Below, in pieces: positions 40,015-51,037 of a stretch of 64,000 nucleotides of DNA. The notes under the pieces are model-generated. The model was given only the letters and a program-made list of their open reading frames with translations. It was not told where the DNA came from and did not search any database. The stretch spans positions 1,054,001-1,118,000 of the forward strand of contig LT606947.1 in the NCBI GenBank assembly GCA_900095165.1, in the 5' to 3' direction. Position 1 is the stretch's first letter. The number at the start of each line of letters is the position of its first letter. Source of the DNA: Polynucleobacter necessarius. GTDB lineage: Bacteria > Pseudomonadota > Gammaproteobacteria > Burkholderiales > Burkholderiaceae. A program made the position numbers and the translations under genes.

Positions 40015-41326
40015 ATGGCCAACCCTTCGCTCACCACTTTGATTTTTCCAGTCACCACATCGTTGATCAGAGCCTTGCGCAGATCTTTCAACTTGTCTAT
40101 CTGGGTGTTGATCGCTGTGACGATGCGATATATTTGAGCGGTTTTTTCATCGAGATAACTAGCAATAGCTCGTTGCTCTTTTAAAGGTGGAACACAGGCA
40201 AAAGCAACTGCGAAAACAAATCAAAAGTCATGGTAGACCGCAGCGTCTTGCTATTTGCCAATAGGGAACCATTGCGATTCTGCTCAAGGTAGTAGTAAAG
40301 AAAATACTTCATATCTACGCTTTTCTTTCCCTTGATAACTGTGTATGCACTTGTAATAATTCCAAGATTGTTCACATAACCAACTATTCTTGGCGTTACA
40401 TCAATATCAAATAGGCACAAAACGAGGTCGCCTAGATTCGCAATTTGATAGCCATCAAAAGAGGCGGGAATTTTTCCCTTCATATTGTCAAGGTCGCGCT
40501 TTATTACTCCGTTCAGAGTTAATGAAAGTACGTCGTATGAGGAGCTATCCAAGCCAGCTTTATTCTTGGTTTGCTCAAATATATCTTTATCTCGCCTAAC
40601 ATCCCAATGCTCCGGCACCTCTCCGATCCACACAACATCACTGTTTTTCATCGGCACCGATTTATCCAAACCACTGGTAACAGCTTCGTTGATGAGCGAT
40701 TGTTTGAGCTTGCCATACTGAGTCGCCTTTTGGCCGAGCAAGTCTATTTGACTATCAATCTTCGCGGTTTTGGTGTCGAGATAGGTGGCGATTGCGGCTT
40801 GTTCATTAGTCGAGGGTAAAACAAAACTGAAATTATTCAGAGTATTGCTCGTCAACTGATTAATTGTTGATGACATAAACAATCCCGATTGCGATTCAAA
40901 TATTTGCGAATTAAAAAAATAACGCAAAAAGTTTGAATACTTCGATCGGTAAACCGACATGAACGCCCCGAATGTTTGACCAACAATTCTATCGTCGATC
41001 ATTATATTTTTCCCAATCAAATTACGACTACCATTTCTTGAGCAAATTAAAATATCACCAACTCGCAGGACAAGATTTCTAGGGATTTTCTTTCCAACAT
41101 AAACATTGTCCAGAAGGCTCAGCTTTCCCTGTTGAATGTTTGACGAACGCAAAACTAGCGTACCTGAGTCATTATCCAAAACGTCTTCAGGTGCATAAGT
41201 TAAGCCGATTACGCTATTTCCAACATCTTTCAAACGAATGACGCGCCAATGCGCTGGTACAATTCCGAGCCATGCAACACCGTTATCCTTGTGCGCTGAA
41301 TAACGCTCAATTTTGACCACGCTCAT
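40011..41326 (-). pseudogene. hsdS: Type I restriction specificity subunit S (frameshifted)
   Basis: About 438 residues with two target-recognition domains. Each starts with a WLG/IGxVPxHW motif (WLGIVPAHW near residue 19; WIGEVPEHW about 235) and ends in a conserved helix (AAIATYLDTKTAKIDSQID; after repair PPLKEQRAIASYLDEKTA). The frame breaks near 40200. It sets the methylation and cleavage sequence. ATGA overlaps with hsdM before it and hsdR after it. Confidence 0.88.
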
Positions 41327-43392
41327 AGCGCCAGCTCCGCTTCAAGTGCTTGTAACGCTTTATCCAGCTCAGAGATCTCTGTCGCAATTTCGCTCACGGG
41401 GTGCAGGATTTCGGGTTTATAAAAAATCTTGTTGAAGTTCAGCTCCACGTCGACCACGTTTTCTATGTAAACAAATGGTTTGCTGATGTAGCGCGCCATA
41501 AAGTCGGTGATGGCGGCTTGATTGGCAGCGGCATCTTTATGGAAGGGGATGATCTCGTAGTCTTTTTGATAGTCCGCCGTCAGCTCCACGCTGATTTCAA
41601 TGCGTTCGTCCTGTTTTTTGGTGGCCTTTTTGTAGCTGGCACTCACGATAATTTTGCCGCCGCCAAGCTCTTCTTTATTGCTGTTGGTTTCTTTAATCAG
41701 GGTTTCTTGCTCAACCTCGTAAAAGTAGTTGGCATCAGTCGTAGCGATGAGCAAGGGCTGCTCTTTATAGTCAAACTGGGCAATGAGGGGTTTGATGGCG
41801 TCTGCGCAATAGTTGTCCAACGATGCGTATTGGGTCGCATCGTACTTTGTGATGCTGAATTCGGTCAGCATAATGTCGCCCTGCTTGATTTTGATGGGTG
41901 TCAGTTCGACTGAGTTGATACGATTCATTTCGCCGAACTTATCTTCCTTCATCGGCAAGTGCGCTTCAAAGCTTCGGCCTTGCTCATCAACGTTGCTGAG
42001 CATAATGGCTTGTTTGTTGAAGTAGAAAAATTCTTTGTCAAACACGCGGGCGTAGTCATTGTCTTGGTAGGCGGTGAGCGTGGCGACAATTTCTAGGCGG
42101 CTGGCTTCGTCTACCTCTTTGCGTTTGTTACCCTTGGCTTTCTTCAAAGGTTTGAATTTTTCGCTGGCGTTAATCAGCATCACCTTGTTCTCGTGATGCG
42201 CCTGCTTATTCTTATTGAGCACTCACAGATAGGTGTATATGCCGGTGTTGAAAAATTCATCGGTGGGTAGCTGGATCACCGCTTCGACGATATCGCTGTC
42301 GAGCATCCATTTTCGGATATTGCTCTCAGCTGAATCCGCATCACCACTGAACAGGGTCGAGCCGTTATGAACTACGACGCCCATACCGACGGCATCTAAC
42401 TTGGAGATGAGGTGCTGCATGAACAGCAGTTGTCCATCTGAAATGGAGGGCAAGTATTTGAAACGCTCGGTCTTGTCGTTGGTGATGTCTTTTTCATAGC
42501 CCTTCCAGCTCACGCCGTAGGGCGGATTGGCGATGACAACGTCGAATTCTTCGTTGTCAAACTTGTCTTCTACCAGCGTATTGCTGTGCTCGATTTTTGA
42601 GTCGGGACGGAAGCGACTTTCAATCTTGGCTAGCGCATAAAGCGCATCGTTCCAGTCTTGGCCATAGGTTTGGGTGAGGCGTTTGAACTTCTGGTTGATG
42701 CGATCTTCGACCCCAAACAACATATTGCCGCCGCCGCAGGTACAGTCGTAGATTTTGAGTAGCGTGTCTGACTCTTCGATTTTGGAGGCGATGATTTCGG
42801 CAATCAGCGCAATCACGTCATCCGGGGTGTATTGCTCTCCGGCGGTCTCGGCAGAAATATCCGCCCACTTGCGCTTGATGTGTTCTTCAAGCGTAGTGAT
42901 TTCGGAGTTGTTGAACGGTTTTAGATCAATCTCTGCCCAAAGCTTGGTGTAACTAAACAGCACCTTCTTTGCTTTGAGCTTGGTGATAACGCCTTTGATG
43001 TCGAGAAATTTTTCACCCTCGGAGGCATCGACTCCCAGCAGGTCTTTTGTTTCGCCATCAAAGCCTTTCAGGTAGGCATCGAAGTCGATCTCAAATGACT
43101 TATCGTTCTTGCAAATATCCGTTAGTGCTTGAGACTTTTCAAAAATGAAAATGTTGTAACCCTGACCTTTGTCTTTGATCAGGTCGTACAGATCATCCTT
43201 ATGAATCTTGGCAAAAGCATCTTCCCCAATCTCGACCTTGAGATCGTCAAACATTCGCACCAAGCGGCTTTCAATCATGGCCAGCGCAAAAAACGGCATC
43301 ATGAAAGATGACCATTCGGATTCTTTGATGCCACAGCCACGTAGAAGGTCAGCAGTGACCCAGATTTTTGATTCGTATTGGAGGGTGTTCAT
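41323..43392 (-). pseudogene. hsdM: Type I DNA methyltransferase subunit M (one in-frame TGA)
   Basis: About 689 codons in one frame. The N-terminal helical domain leads to CTCGGGNMLFG (SAM binding) and the NPPY motif (VVIANPPYGV), typical of HsdM. The TGA at plus-strand 42223-42225 falls in TYLxVLNKNK, where relatives have Trp; a TGG to TGA change explains it. Reading resumes at once and extends to the hsdS overlap. With HsdS it methylates adenine. Confidence 0.88.
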
Positions 43393-43468
43393 GGGATCGT
43401 CTCTTTAATTTCGTTCACGCTGCGCAATCAACCTAAATCTGGTGAGATTCATGCAAGGCAGTATTTGA

Positions 43469-43981
43469 TTATTGTTTTTGACTGGTGGAATCAATACTGA
43501 AGTCGTAATGACCATCCATGATTTTCCGCCGGGCTTTCTTGAAAAAGCACTCCGGCGGCGTCAGGCTTGCAGCTCGTGCGGCATCCATTCCTGCCATCAA
43601 TGCTTGGAATTTTTTTATAAACCCATCCTGCACGCCCAGCACACTCACGCGCCACGCCTGACGAAATCGATCCTGGAGGATTTTGTATTGGTGCGCGTGT
43701 TTGGCGATGACATCGAGGCTGACATCAAGGTTCAAGGCTTTGTAGATCGCGGGTGTAATGCCAGCGAGCAAAGCGCATAGGCCGGTGAGCCATTCGTATC
43801 CGGGCTGCCGCTTGAAAATCGGCCAAGCGGCAATGCCGCCTAAAATGATCGGGGCGACTACAAACAGTACCCGATAGCGACGCATGGACTTTAGCCACTC
43901 AAACAAGGTGGTCGAGGTATATAGACAGGATTCTTCCTGCCGTTTGCACTCTTCAATTAGATTTTGTGTACGCGCATCCAT
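43469..43981 (-). CDS. SLATT-domain membrane protein, putative CBASS effector
   Basis: About 170 residues: N-terminal helix (MDARTQNLIEECKRQEESCL), two closely spaced transmembrane helices (VLFVVAPIILGGIAAWPIF; WLTGLCALLAGITPAIY), then an amphipathic C-terminal helix region. This is the SLATT architecture (SMODS-associated 2TM), proposed to form membrane pores when activated by cyclic nucleotides. Its ATG overlaps the CD-NTase stop by one base (TGATG), so it is coupled to that gene. Confidence 0.75.
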   Translation of the reverse strand: MDARTQNLIEECKRQEESCLYTSTTLFEWLKSMRRYRVLFVVAPIILGGIAAWPIFKRQPGYEWLTGLCALLAGITPAIYKALNLDVSLDVIAKHAHQYKILQDRFRQAWRVSVLGVQDGFIKKFQALMAGMDAARAASLTPPECFFKKARRKIMDGHYDFSIDSTSQKQ

Positions 43982-44966
43982 CACACAGCCCTCGGAACTT
44001 GTTGTCCAAAAATCTTCTGCCACTCATCGCCTGCTGCGAGTAAATAGTTTTCACGCTCATAGTCGCAGGCCTTTGCCGCACGGCCATAAGCAGTCTCAAC
44101 GCGACTTTGCCACGCATTACCCAATGGGATCACTTCCCGCGTGCCCGGCACCACGACACTGGAATTGGCCCGGTGGTACATGTAGGCAAACAGGTCGCGG
44201 AGGAGCCAATCAAACCAGAAAAAATCTTTGAAACGCCACGGCGACTCAGCAATGAAATCTGCAGCAAGCAACTCAAACTGAAACGACTTGATCGGAACCG
44301 AGCAGTTTGCCTGCCATGCTTTCAGCATTCGAATAAGGGGACGAAGGTTGCTGCCGTTCGCCTGATCTGCAGCGTCAATGTGCCGAATCTCGGCCCAAGG
44401 ATCTGCTGTCTTATAGCTGACACCATTGTGGGTGTCACAAATCCAGTACTGGCCGCTTTGGAGAAGAAACGCCGGAACGACCTCTATGGCGTAGCTTCCA
44501 AAACGGACGACGACGACTTGCCCATCGCCACTCATATCCGTATCGGGATATGTCGCCGCAAGAGCAGCTTTCACCTCTTGCAGCAATGCGGACTGCCGGT
44601 TCCACTGATAGCTCTGAAGTCGGTGGTATTCCGATGTTGGCAACACGAAATACAAATCCACGTCTCGCGGCGGACGGATGGCAGTGCTTTCCCCCAAGAG
44701 CCGACCAGGAAACTGTTATCGGATAGAGATGATGTACCGTAGTAGCTGCGGTTTAGGCACGCAACGACACCGGCGCGCTTCGTTACGCCGTCTTGGTATT
44801 GAAGCTCGGTGAGCGCAAGATTCCAATGAAACTGTTCAAACCGCTGCCGCACACCTATCCATTGTGGGACTGCCTGCGTGACAGAAAGAAGACCAAGGCC
44901 AGCAGGCGAAAAATGAGCTGGCTGTGCGCTCATCAGCCCTTGCAAGATCGGGGCAGTAACACTCAA
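43981..44966 (-). pseudogene. CD-NTase (SMODS nucleotidyltransferase), CBASS-like (frameshifted)
   Basis: About 328 residues. The active site reads GSWG then, after a break in a C5 run (about 44690-44694), STAIRPPRDVDLYFVLP: the GS...DxD catalytic motif, with IEVVPAF as the third acidic strand. The C-terminal helical domain (LRPLIRMLKAW) completes the fold of cGAS/DncV-like enzymes that make cyclic oligonucleotide signals on phage infection. It starts with TTG overlapping the PIN stop by 4 nt (ATG 33 nt later is an alternative). The SLATT partner follows. Confidence 0.78.
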
Positions 44967-45458
44967 AGGGCACCTCGCTCAAAATTTGTCAACATTTGTT
45001 CAGCAGCTTCCCACGGAAGCCGCCGCCCGTTTACGCGCATTTTGTTGAGTGCCGCCCTAGCCACCGCGACGGTGATGCGCTGCTCGCGCACCATCTTGCC
45101 AATCAGCCAGATCGTGCCTTTGACTTCGACCTGCTCTGATTTTGCCGCTAGCCTGAGTGCGGCATCGCCGGTCAGCAATGGGCACTTTTCTAGCTCTGCA
45201 AGCGCCAGTGCGAACAAGTCGATTCGCCCCGGCCGCACGTAGGTTTGACTGAGCGATTGGACGCGCTCGACACTTTTCGCCGACAAGCTGCGTGTTTGCA
45301 AGCCCATATCAAGCAGGTGGGCGTGCTGTTCTTCCAGCTCCTCGTAATAGAGAATATCGGGAACCGCAAACTGGTACCCAAGACTTGAACATGGGCACGA
45401 CCAGATCGCCCACTTCGACATCCATCAAGATGTTCGCATCACTGATTAACAGCAGCAT
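44963..45458 (-). pseudogene. PIN-domain RNase toxin-like protein (frameshifted)
   Basis: About 165 residues. The start ATG 45456-45458 gives MLLLISDANILMDVEVGDLV, with the first PIN Asp. After a break near 45383 it continues GYQFAVPDILYYEEL to LLTGDAALRLAAK (the later Asp pair). The start lies 13 bp inside the XRE-ImmA gene, and the stop overlaps the CD-NTase start, so all four are coupled. PIN proteins paired with XRE-ImmA regulators behave as toxin-antitoxin-like pairs. Confidence 0.65.
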
Positions 45459-46509
45459 CGCCGGCCCTCCATTGAACGGACGCGCCGAAACTGTTGCAGT
45501 GGCATATTCATGAGCTCGGCAGCTTTCGACTCACCGATGTACTCCTCGGCAAGCGCGTGAAACACCAGCTGCTCAAAAATGTGTGCCTTCTCGGTCGGGT
45601 AGTCACTTCCGGGCTCTTTCCGATACCAACCCTTAAATCGGAACAACTTGGCCTGCTCTTCGCGGTAGGCAGGCGAGATGATGCCAAGGTCTCGGGCGCG
45701 ATACAGAATTCCGGCCATCGACAAGCCAAACTCTTCTTTCAGTAGCCCCAGCTCCTTGAGTTCGATGGCGTTGCGATGTCGTCCGAGCTCTTGCAGCACC
45801 GATGCGCGCGGAAACAGGAATGTTCCAGCGAAGCGGTTGCATGCCATTTCCTCGTCCAGATCATCCGCAAGGCGACCTTCGAGCATGAGGTGGCCCAGCT
45901 CGTGCGCCAGTGTGAATCGCTGACGATCCCCCGGCCAGTGTCGACCAACGACCACGATGGGCATACCACTGATGCGAGCCGCAAGGCCATCAAATTTATT
46001 CTCGGCGTCCGCTTCAATCATGAAGACACGGATGCCATTGGTTTCCAGTACATCGATCAGATCGGGGATTGGGTCAAATCCCAGATCCCATGCCTCACGG
46101 ACGCGCTCGGCAGCCTCTTCGATCTGATCCATCACTGTAATAGACGAGGCCAGTCCGCCGACTGTGGCGAACGCCTTGACTGGCGATTGCGGGAAGAGGT
46201 TTTCCAGTTCGATGCGACGCTCAATCAGATCGATCACTTCGTGCGTGATCGCGTCCAATCGCTTTTTAGGCAAAGAGCTGCGCTTGCGGTATTCGATCCC
46301 CTCCAGAGCAACGGGCTCCGGACGGAAGAAATACTCAGCGCGTACATTGAGCGTGCGCGACAGCCCGAGCAAGACGTCGCTCGAGGGCATAGCAATTCCG
46401 TCTTCATACTTCTTTATTGCCGCGTGAGACACCCCCCTACGCGTTCGCCAAGATCGCGTAGAGATAGTCCTGCCGCTTTACGAGCTCGGTGGAGTCGAAT
46501 GCTAAACAT
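45446..46509 (-). pseudogene. XRE-family HTH fused to ImmA/IrrE metallopeptidase (frameshifted)
   Basis: About 355 residues. The N-terminal HTH (RLHRARKAAGLSLRDLGERVG, then SHAAIKKYEDGIAMPSSDVL after a break in the C6 run about 46432-46437) leads to an ImmA/IrrE domain with FTLAHELGHLML (HExxH zinc site). A C-terminal extension follows (VFHALAEEYIGESKAAELM). In this family the protease can inactivate a repressor or antitoxin; here it heads a defence operon, so it probably senses stress or represses the operon. ATG at 46507-46509. Confidence 0.82.
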
Positions 46510-47058
46510 GGCTGTCCTCTCGTACCCCAAATGGGGTGGTTGCAGTGGTTACCAAAAACTAATAATTTCAGAACTATTGTAAACCACATCCACCACAAGT
46601 TCAATACTGATGCAAAATGGGAGTTCAGTCGGCAACCGAGGAGTAGCTTTGCGGACTCGGATTCGATCTCGCACCCTTGATCGAACTGACCCTCGACGAT
46701 TATGGGGCCGTGGGAACCCAAGTTTCGCGGGACGAAGCGCCCTCAAGCGCGAGGCATGGACGGATTGAATTCGGCCAAATACTCCAATCCACGCTCTCAA
46801 GACCCATACTTTACTATCGGGTTCTGAAATCGGACGCGGAGAAGTGGATTCACAATGGTAATTCGCGAATTTGAACCGCCGTCCGCAATTTTGAAAAAAT
46901 TGGACGCATTCAATGCAGGCGTCTCCATTGAGGGATGGCGCTGAATTGGGGATTGTTCGCAGAAACTAGGTGAGGCCCGCAGGGGCTACTCTGAGGCCGT
47001 TTGCCCTCTGGTAGCACCCCACCACCAATTAGCAGTCAATTGATTTGATCAATAGTCA
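46510..47058. other. Gene-free boundary region between defence island and chromosome
   Basis: About 550 bp with no convincing gene; short frames (for example 46549-46800 minus) lack domains and coding character. The left part should hold the promoter of the XRE-ImmA operon. A GATTCGATC run near 46668 resembles a tRNA T-loop but does not extend to a tRNA fold. The prophage or island right end (attachment site) could lie here; no repeat copy is visible inside the window. Confidence 0.4.
46969..47023 (+). ncRNA. Candidate structured RNA upstream of a terminator
   Basis: GCTAC (46985-46989) pairs with GTAGC (47011-47015) around an inner GAGG/CCTC stem (46993-46996 with 47005-47008), and GGTG can close on CACC (46969-46972 with 47020-47023). 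An intrinsic terminator follows about 40 bp later. Possibly a small plus-strand RNA; no known family is recognised. Confidence 0.25.
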
Positions 47059-47090
47059 AACGCCACCTATCAAGGTGGCGTTTTTCTTTT
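47059..47090 (+). terminator. Intrinsic terminator between island and dehydratase gene
   Basis: AACGCCACCT (47059-47068) pairs with AGGTGGCGTT (47073-47082), loop ATCA, then TTTCTTTT. The T-run favours plus-strand use; on the minus strand it lies just after the dehydratase stop and may serve that gene too. Confidence 0.75.
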
Positions 47091-48830
47091 AACGCTTCGG
47101 TGTTTTACCAACCATCTTCACCGCTCTCAAGAAATCAAAATCGACACCCTTATCTGCTTGTGTGACTGTATCTAAGAATAGTTTTAGATAGTCACGCTCT
47201 GCAGTCGGCTCAATCACTGGACTGTCTTTTGCACGCTTAGCTAACTCTTCATCGGAGATCAATAAACTAATCTCGCGATTTTTCACGCTCAAACGAATAC
47301 GATCACCGTTCTTCACGTGTACCAGCGGTCCACCTACTGCAGCTTCTGGAGTCACATGCAAGACAATTGTTCCAAACGCTGTACCACTCATACGCCCATC
47401 AGAAATTCGCACGATATCTTTGACACCAGCGCGAGCCAGCTTCATCGGAATCGGAATGTATCCTGCTTCAGGCATACCGGGAGCACCCTTAGGACCAATG
47501 TTCTTGAGCACCAAAATGTCATCGGCTGTCACATCCAAGTCTGAGCTATCAATACGATTAGCTAGATCCTCGCTGTTTTCAAAGACAACAGCGCGACCCT
47601 CATGCTCCATAAGTGCTTCATTAGCAGCAGATTGTTTAATGATTGCACCGCCAGGAGCTAGGTTGCCATACAGAACGGCAATACTGCCACATGGATAAAT
47701 TGGGTTATCAAACTTGCGCACGACATCTTGCTTAAAGTTTGGTGGTGCTGCATCAATCTCCTCGCCTAGAGTGCGACCTGTTACTGTCATCGCATTTAGT
47801 TTTAGTAAAGGCTTAAGCTCGCGTAGCAGTGTTGTCATACCGCCAGCATCGTGGAAGTTTTCCATGTAATGATCGCCAGAAGGCTTTAGGTCTACTAGCA
47901 CCGGTGTCTCATCACCCATCTTATCCAGAGCATCCAAATCAATCTCTAAACCCATGCGGCCAGCGATAGCAGCTAAATGCACGATGCCGTTTGTAGATCC
48001 GCCAATAGCCAATAAAACATGCATCGCATTTTCAAAAGCATCTGCCGTTAATACCTTGTCAATTGTTAGACCGTCTTTTGCCATTTGCACAGCACGAGTG
48101 CCCGTCTCTTCTGCAACCCGAATGCGATCTGCCGTTACCGCCGGCGGCGTTGCGCCACCAGGCACCGTCATCCCCAATGCCTCAGAGATACAAGCCATCG
48201 TGCTTGCAGTTCCCATCACAGAGCAAGTACCTACGCTGGCCACCAATTGATCGTTGACTTCATCTTTTTCCACTTCATCAATTTCGCCAGCGCGAAATTT
48301 TCCCCAATAGCAGCGACAGTCTGTACAGGCGCCCACACGCTCACTACGATGAGAACCAGTCAGCATGGATCCGGTGTCAACTGAATTGCTGGAAGGCCTG
48401 CAGAAGCAGCACTCATCGTTTGCGCCGGCACTGTTTTATCGCAACCACCAATCATGACTACCGCATCCATTGGCTGAGCCCGCAGCATTTCTTCGGTATC
48501 CATCGACATCAAGTTACGCAAATACATGCTGGTTGGAGCGGCAAAACTCTCATGGATAGAGATCGTTGGAAAGTCCATCGGCAAACCGCCAGTAAGCATC
48601 ACGCCACGCTTTACAGACTCAATCAGTTGCGGCATATTGCCATGGCACGGATTGTATGAACTACCAGTATTAATAATGCCGATCACTGGGCGATCTAGTG
48701 CACTATTTGTGTAGCCCGCACCCTTGATAAATGCTTTACGCAAAAACAAAGAGAAGCCTTTGTCTCCGTAACTGGTCAAACCTTTTCGCAGGCCCGTTTC
48801 AGGCAACTGCCCATCTTTTTTATTTGTCAT
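47089..48830 (-). pseudogene. IlvD/Edd family dehydratase (frameshifted)
   Basis: About 580 residues: N part MTNKKDGQLPETGLRKGL...MIGGCDKTVPAQTMSAASAGLPAIQL and, after a break near 48365, LTGSHRSERVGACTDCRCYW to the end. The Cys residues of GCDKT and GACTDC would bind the iron-sulphur cluster. The family dehydrates sugar acids or dihydroxy acids; the SGSHRSERVGACTDCR type is usually not the biosynthetic IlvD, so a sugar-acid substrate is likely. A Bug receptor gene lies 26 bp upstream in the same direction, suggesting uptake and catabolism of one substrate. Confidence 0.85.
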
Positions 48831-48856
48831 ATTAATTTTAATTTCTCAAAAAGCAT

Positions 48857-49846
48857 TCAGTCCGTTTTGATTCCAGCTTCAGTAATCACTTTTTCCCAAC
48901 GCTTAACTTCTGTAGATAGAAGTTCAGCTGATTTTTTCGGGCTTGTCGGCGTAGCTGCAAATACACCCTGCTTTAGAAATGCCTCTTTCACTTCTGGGTT
49001 AACTAGTAACTTTGCAATCGCAGCATTTAATTGATCAACAATTGCAACGGGGGTTCCGGCTGGGGCTAAAACTCCGAAGGTAGAGCTCACTTCTAAAGCC
49101 GACATACCGGACTCAGCGGAAGTAGGCACATCTGGCAACATAGAAATACGTTTTGCGGTTGTCACAGCCAAAGGACGCAATTGACCAGCGTTAATAAATG
49201 GTAGGGCTGCAGGCACCCTCTCAACCATCAAATTCACTTGTCCCGCCATCAAATCGGTCATGGCAGGACCACTACCTTTATATGGGACATGCGTAATTTT
49301 GATACCTGCTTCTTTTTGGAAAATTTCTGCACCCATTCTCTGGGGAGCGCCAGCACCAGAAGAGGCGTAATTTAATTTATCTGGGTTGGCTTTTGCATAG
49401 TCAACCAAGCCCTTTAGAGTTCTCACGGGAACGTTGGGATTAACAACCACCACTAAAGGCACTGAACCAACAATCATTACTGGCGAAAAATCTTTGAGAA
49501 GGTCATAGCGCAACTTACCTTTCTCAAGGGTAGCCATTGTCGAGTGAGAGGTAACCGCACCCATCAAAAGGGTATAACCATCCGGAGCTGATTTTGCCAC
49601 TGCCTCCGCACCAATATTGCCACCCGCTCCACCGCGGTTATCAACTACGACTTGCTGACCCAATGCATCGCCAAGGTTTTTAGCCAAAATACGGCCAATC
49701 ACATCGGTTGCTCCACCAGGAGGATAGGGAACAATTAATTTAATTGACTTATCAGGATAAGCGGCATGAGCAAAACCGCAAACACCAAAAACCATAGTGC
49801 CAATCAAAATAGAGCGGCGCAGCTTATTTAATCGAGAAATAAACAT
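48857..49846 (-). CDS. Bug-family tripartite tricarboxylate receptor
   Basis: A 329-residue periplasmic solute-binding protein with a signal peptide (ILIGTMVFGVCGFAHA). The Bug signatures are visible: IKLIVPYPPGGATDVIGR, VVDNRGGAGGNIGAE, SAPDGYTLL, THVPYKGSGPAMTDLMAG, and LPDVPTSAESG. Binds small carboxylates. It is first in line before the dehydratase gene, so the two probably form an operon. No TctA/TctB membrane genes lie in the window. Confidence 0.9.
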   Translation of the reverse strand: MFISRLNKLRRSILIGTMVFGVCGFAHAAYPDKSIKLIVPYPPGGATDVIGRILAKNLGDALGQQVVVDNRGGAGGNIGAEAVAKSAPDGYTLLMGAVTSHSTMATLEKGKLRYDLLKDFSPVMIVGSVPLVVVVNPNVPVRTLKGLVDYAKANPDKLNYASSGAGAPQRMGAEIFQKEAGIKITHVPYKGSGPAMTDLMAGQVNLMVERVPAALPFINAGQLRPLAVTTAKRISMLPDVPTSAESGMSALEVSSTFGVLAPAGTPVAIVDQLNAAIAKLLVNPEVKEAFLKQGVFAATPTSPKKSAELLSTEVKRWEKVITEAGIKTD

Positions 49847-49973
49847 TTTTAACTCCTAGTTATTAATTTAGCCTAGCTAGTTTGACAAATAAATGAAGTT
49901 AATAAAAGTAATTTTTGATACATATAAACAAAAATATTTTTATTGTTTATATAAGTCATTAATACCACTCAAA

Positions 49974-50875
49974 TTACTTCGGCTTCCCACCCTTATCTGC
50001 TACATTTTTCTGAGGGCTGGATTCGTAAACCGCTCTCGCCTCCTCCAAGAAGGCATGCGCCAGCGAGGCTCGCGGACCATGCGCCCCACAAATAAGGCCA
50101 ACCTGTCTAATTGGTGCCAGCTTGGGCAAAGGCACTCTCGCAATCTTCATCCCCGATCTCCACAAGGGAGTCCAGTCGGGAATAAGCGTCACCCCCAAAT
50201 CTTGCTCCACTAATGCTGCGATTGCCGTAATCCCATCCACCTCCAATCGCTCTTGCGGATGAATGTTGTTATCCCTTAAATATCGATCTGCCAATTGCCC
50301 CCCAAGAACGGCGCGATCGTAGCGAATAAATGACTCTGTTCGAAGTAATTCATGTGGATCTTTTGAATTTGCTAAACGCAGAGGAACAACTACCACTAGG
50401 GGCTCTTTAAAAAGAACATCCCACTCACAGCCTTTGGCAATTGCAAACTGAGGCTCAATAACAATTGCAGCATCCAACTCGCCAATACCAACTTTGCGAC
50501 ATAGCTCAATTGAGCTTCCGGGAGTCACAAATAGCTTTAGCTCTGGATGCTTGTTATACAAACGCTTTAAAACAGGGGGCAATACGCTTGTCATTGCGGA
50601 AACAAACACCCCAAGGCGAAACTCTCCTAGTGCTGCGCCATCACTGGCAACCGCATGCAAGTCACGCACTTCTCGCAAAATCTTCCGTGACCTACCCATA
50701 ATTTTACACCGGCCTCGGTAGGCTTTACAGAACGGCCAGCTCGCCTTATCAAGGAGGTGCCAAGCTCAGATTCGAGCGCATGAATTCTGGCCGCTACCGC
50801 AGCTGGCGTAAGATCCAAACGTCTTGCGGCCTCGGCAAAAGAACCCAAATCCACCACAGCAACAAAGCTCTGCAA
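49974..50875 (-). pseudogene. LysR-family transcriptional regulator (frameshifted)
   Basis: About 300 residues. The N-terminal winged HTH (LQSFVAVVDLGSFAEAARRLDLTPAAVAARIHALE) is followed by the effector domain (LGVFVSAMTSVLPPVLKRLYNKHPELKL onward), joined at a break near 50695. The annotated TTG start at 50875 is probably internal: an in-frame ATC-GAT-ACT-CGT just upstream, behind GGAGG, looks like a lost ATG (MDTRYLQSF). Probably controls the Bug/dehydratase genes downstream. Confidence 0.8.
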
Positions 50876-50900
50876 ATAACGAGTATCGATAAGGCCTCCA

Positions 50901-50954
50901 GAACGTAAAAATATTAAACTTCAAACAAACCAAACTTTAGCAATATTTTTGTTC
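50901..50954. promoter_or_regulatory. Inverted repeat in the LysR/VOC divergent region
   Basis: GAAC-GT-AAAAATATT (50901-50915) mirrors AATATTTTT-GTTC (50942-50954), a nearly perfect interrupted palindrome in AT-rich DNA between the LysR gene and the VOC gene. A LysR binding site or autoregulatory element is plausible. Confidence 0.4.
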
Positions 50955-51037
50955 AAATAGCGTCATAATTATTTAAATTTATTCATGCGGCTCCAGCCGT
51001 AACTTTGCGAAGCGCACTTCTTAAACCAAGGATCGAC

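Noticed and set aside
46660..46700. tRNA gene at the island edge
   Set aside because: A GATTCGATC run resembles a T-loop, but neither the T-stem nor the other arms can be drawn.
46549..46800. Protein-coding gene on the minus strand
   Set aside because: Arg-rich frame with no domain, no ribosome-binding site and no coding-like composition.
47089..48830. Biosynthetic IlvD (dihydroxy-acid dehydratase) assignment
   Set aside because: The Cys motif context and neighbourhood (Bug receptor, catabolic genes) point to a sugar-acid-type member, so no ilvD symbol is given.
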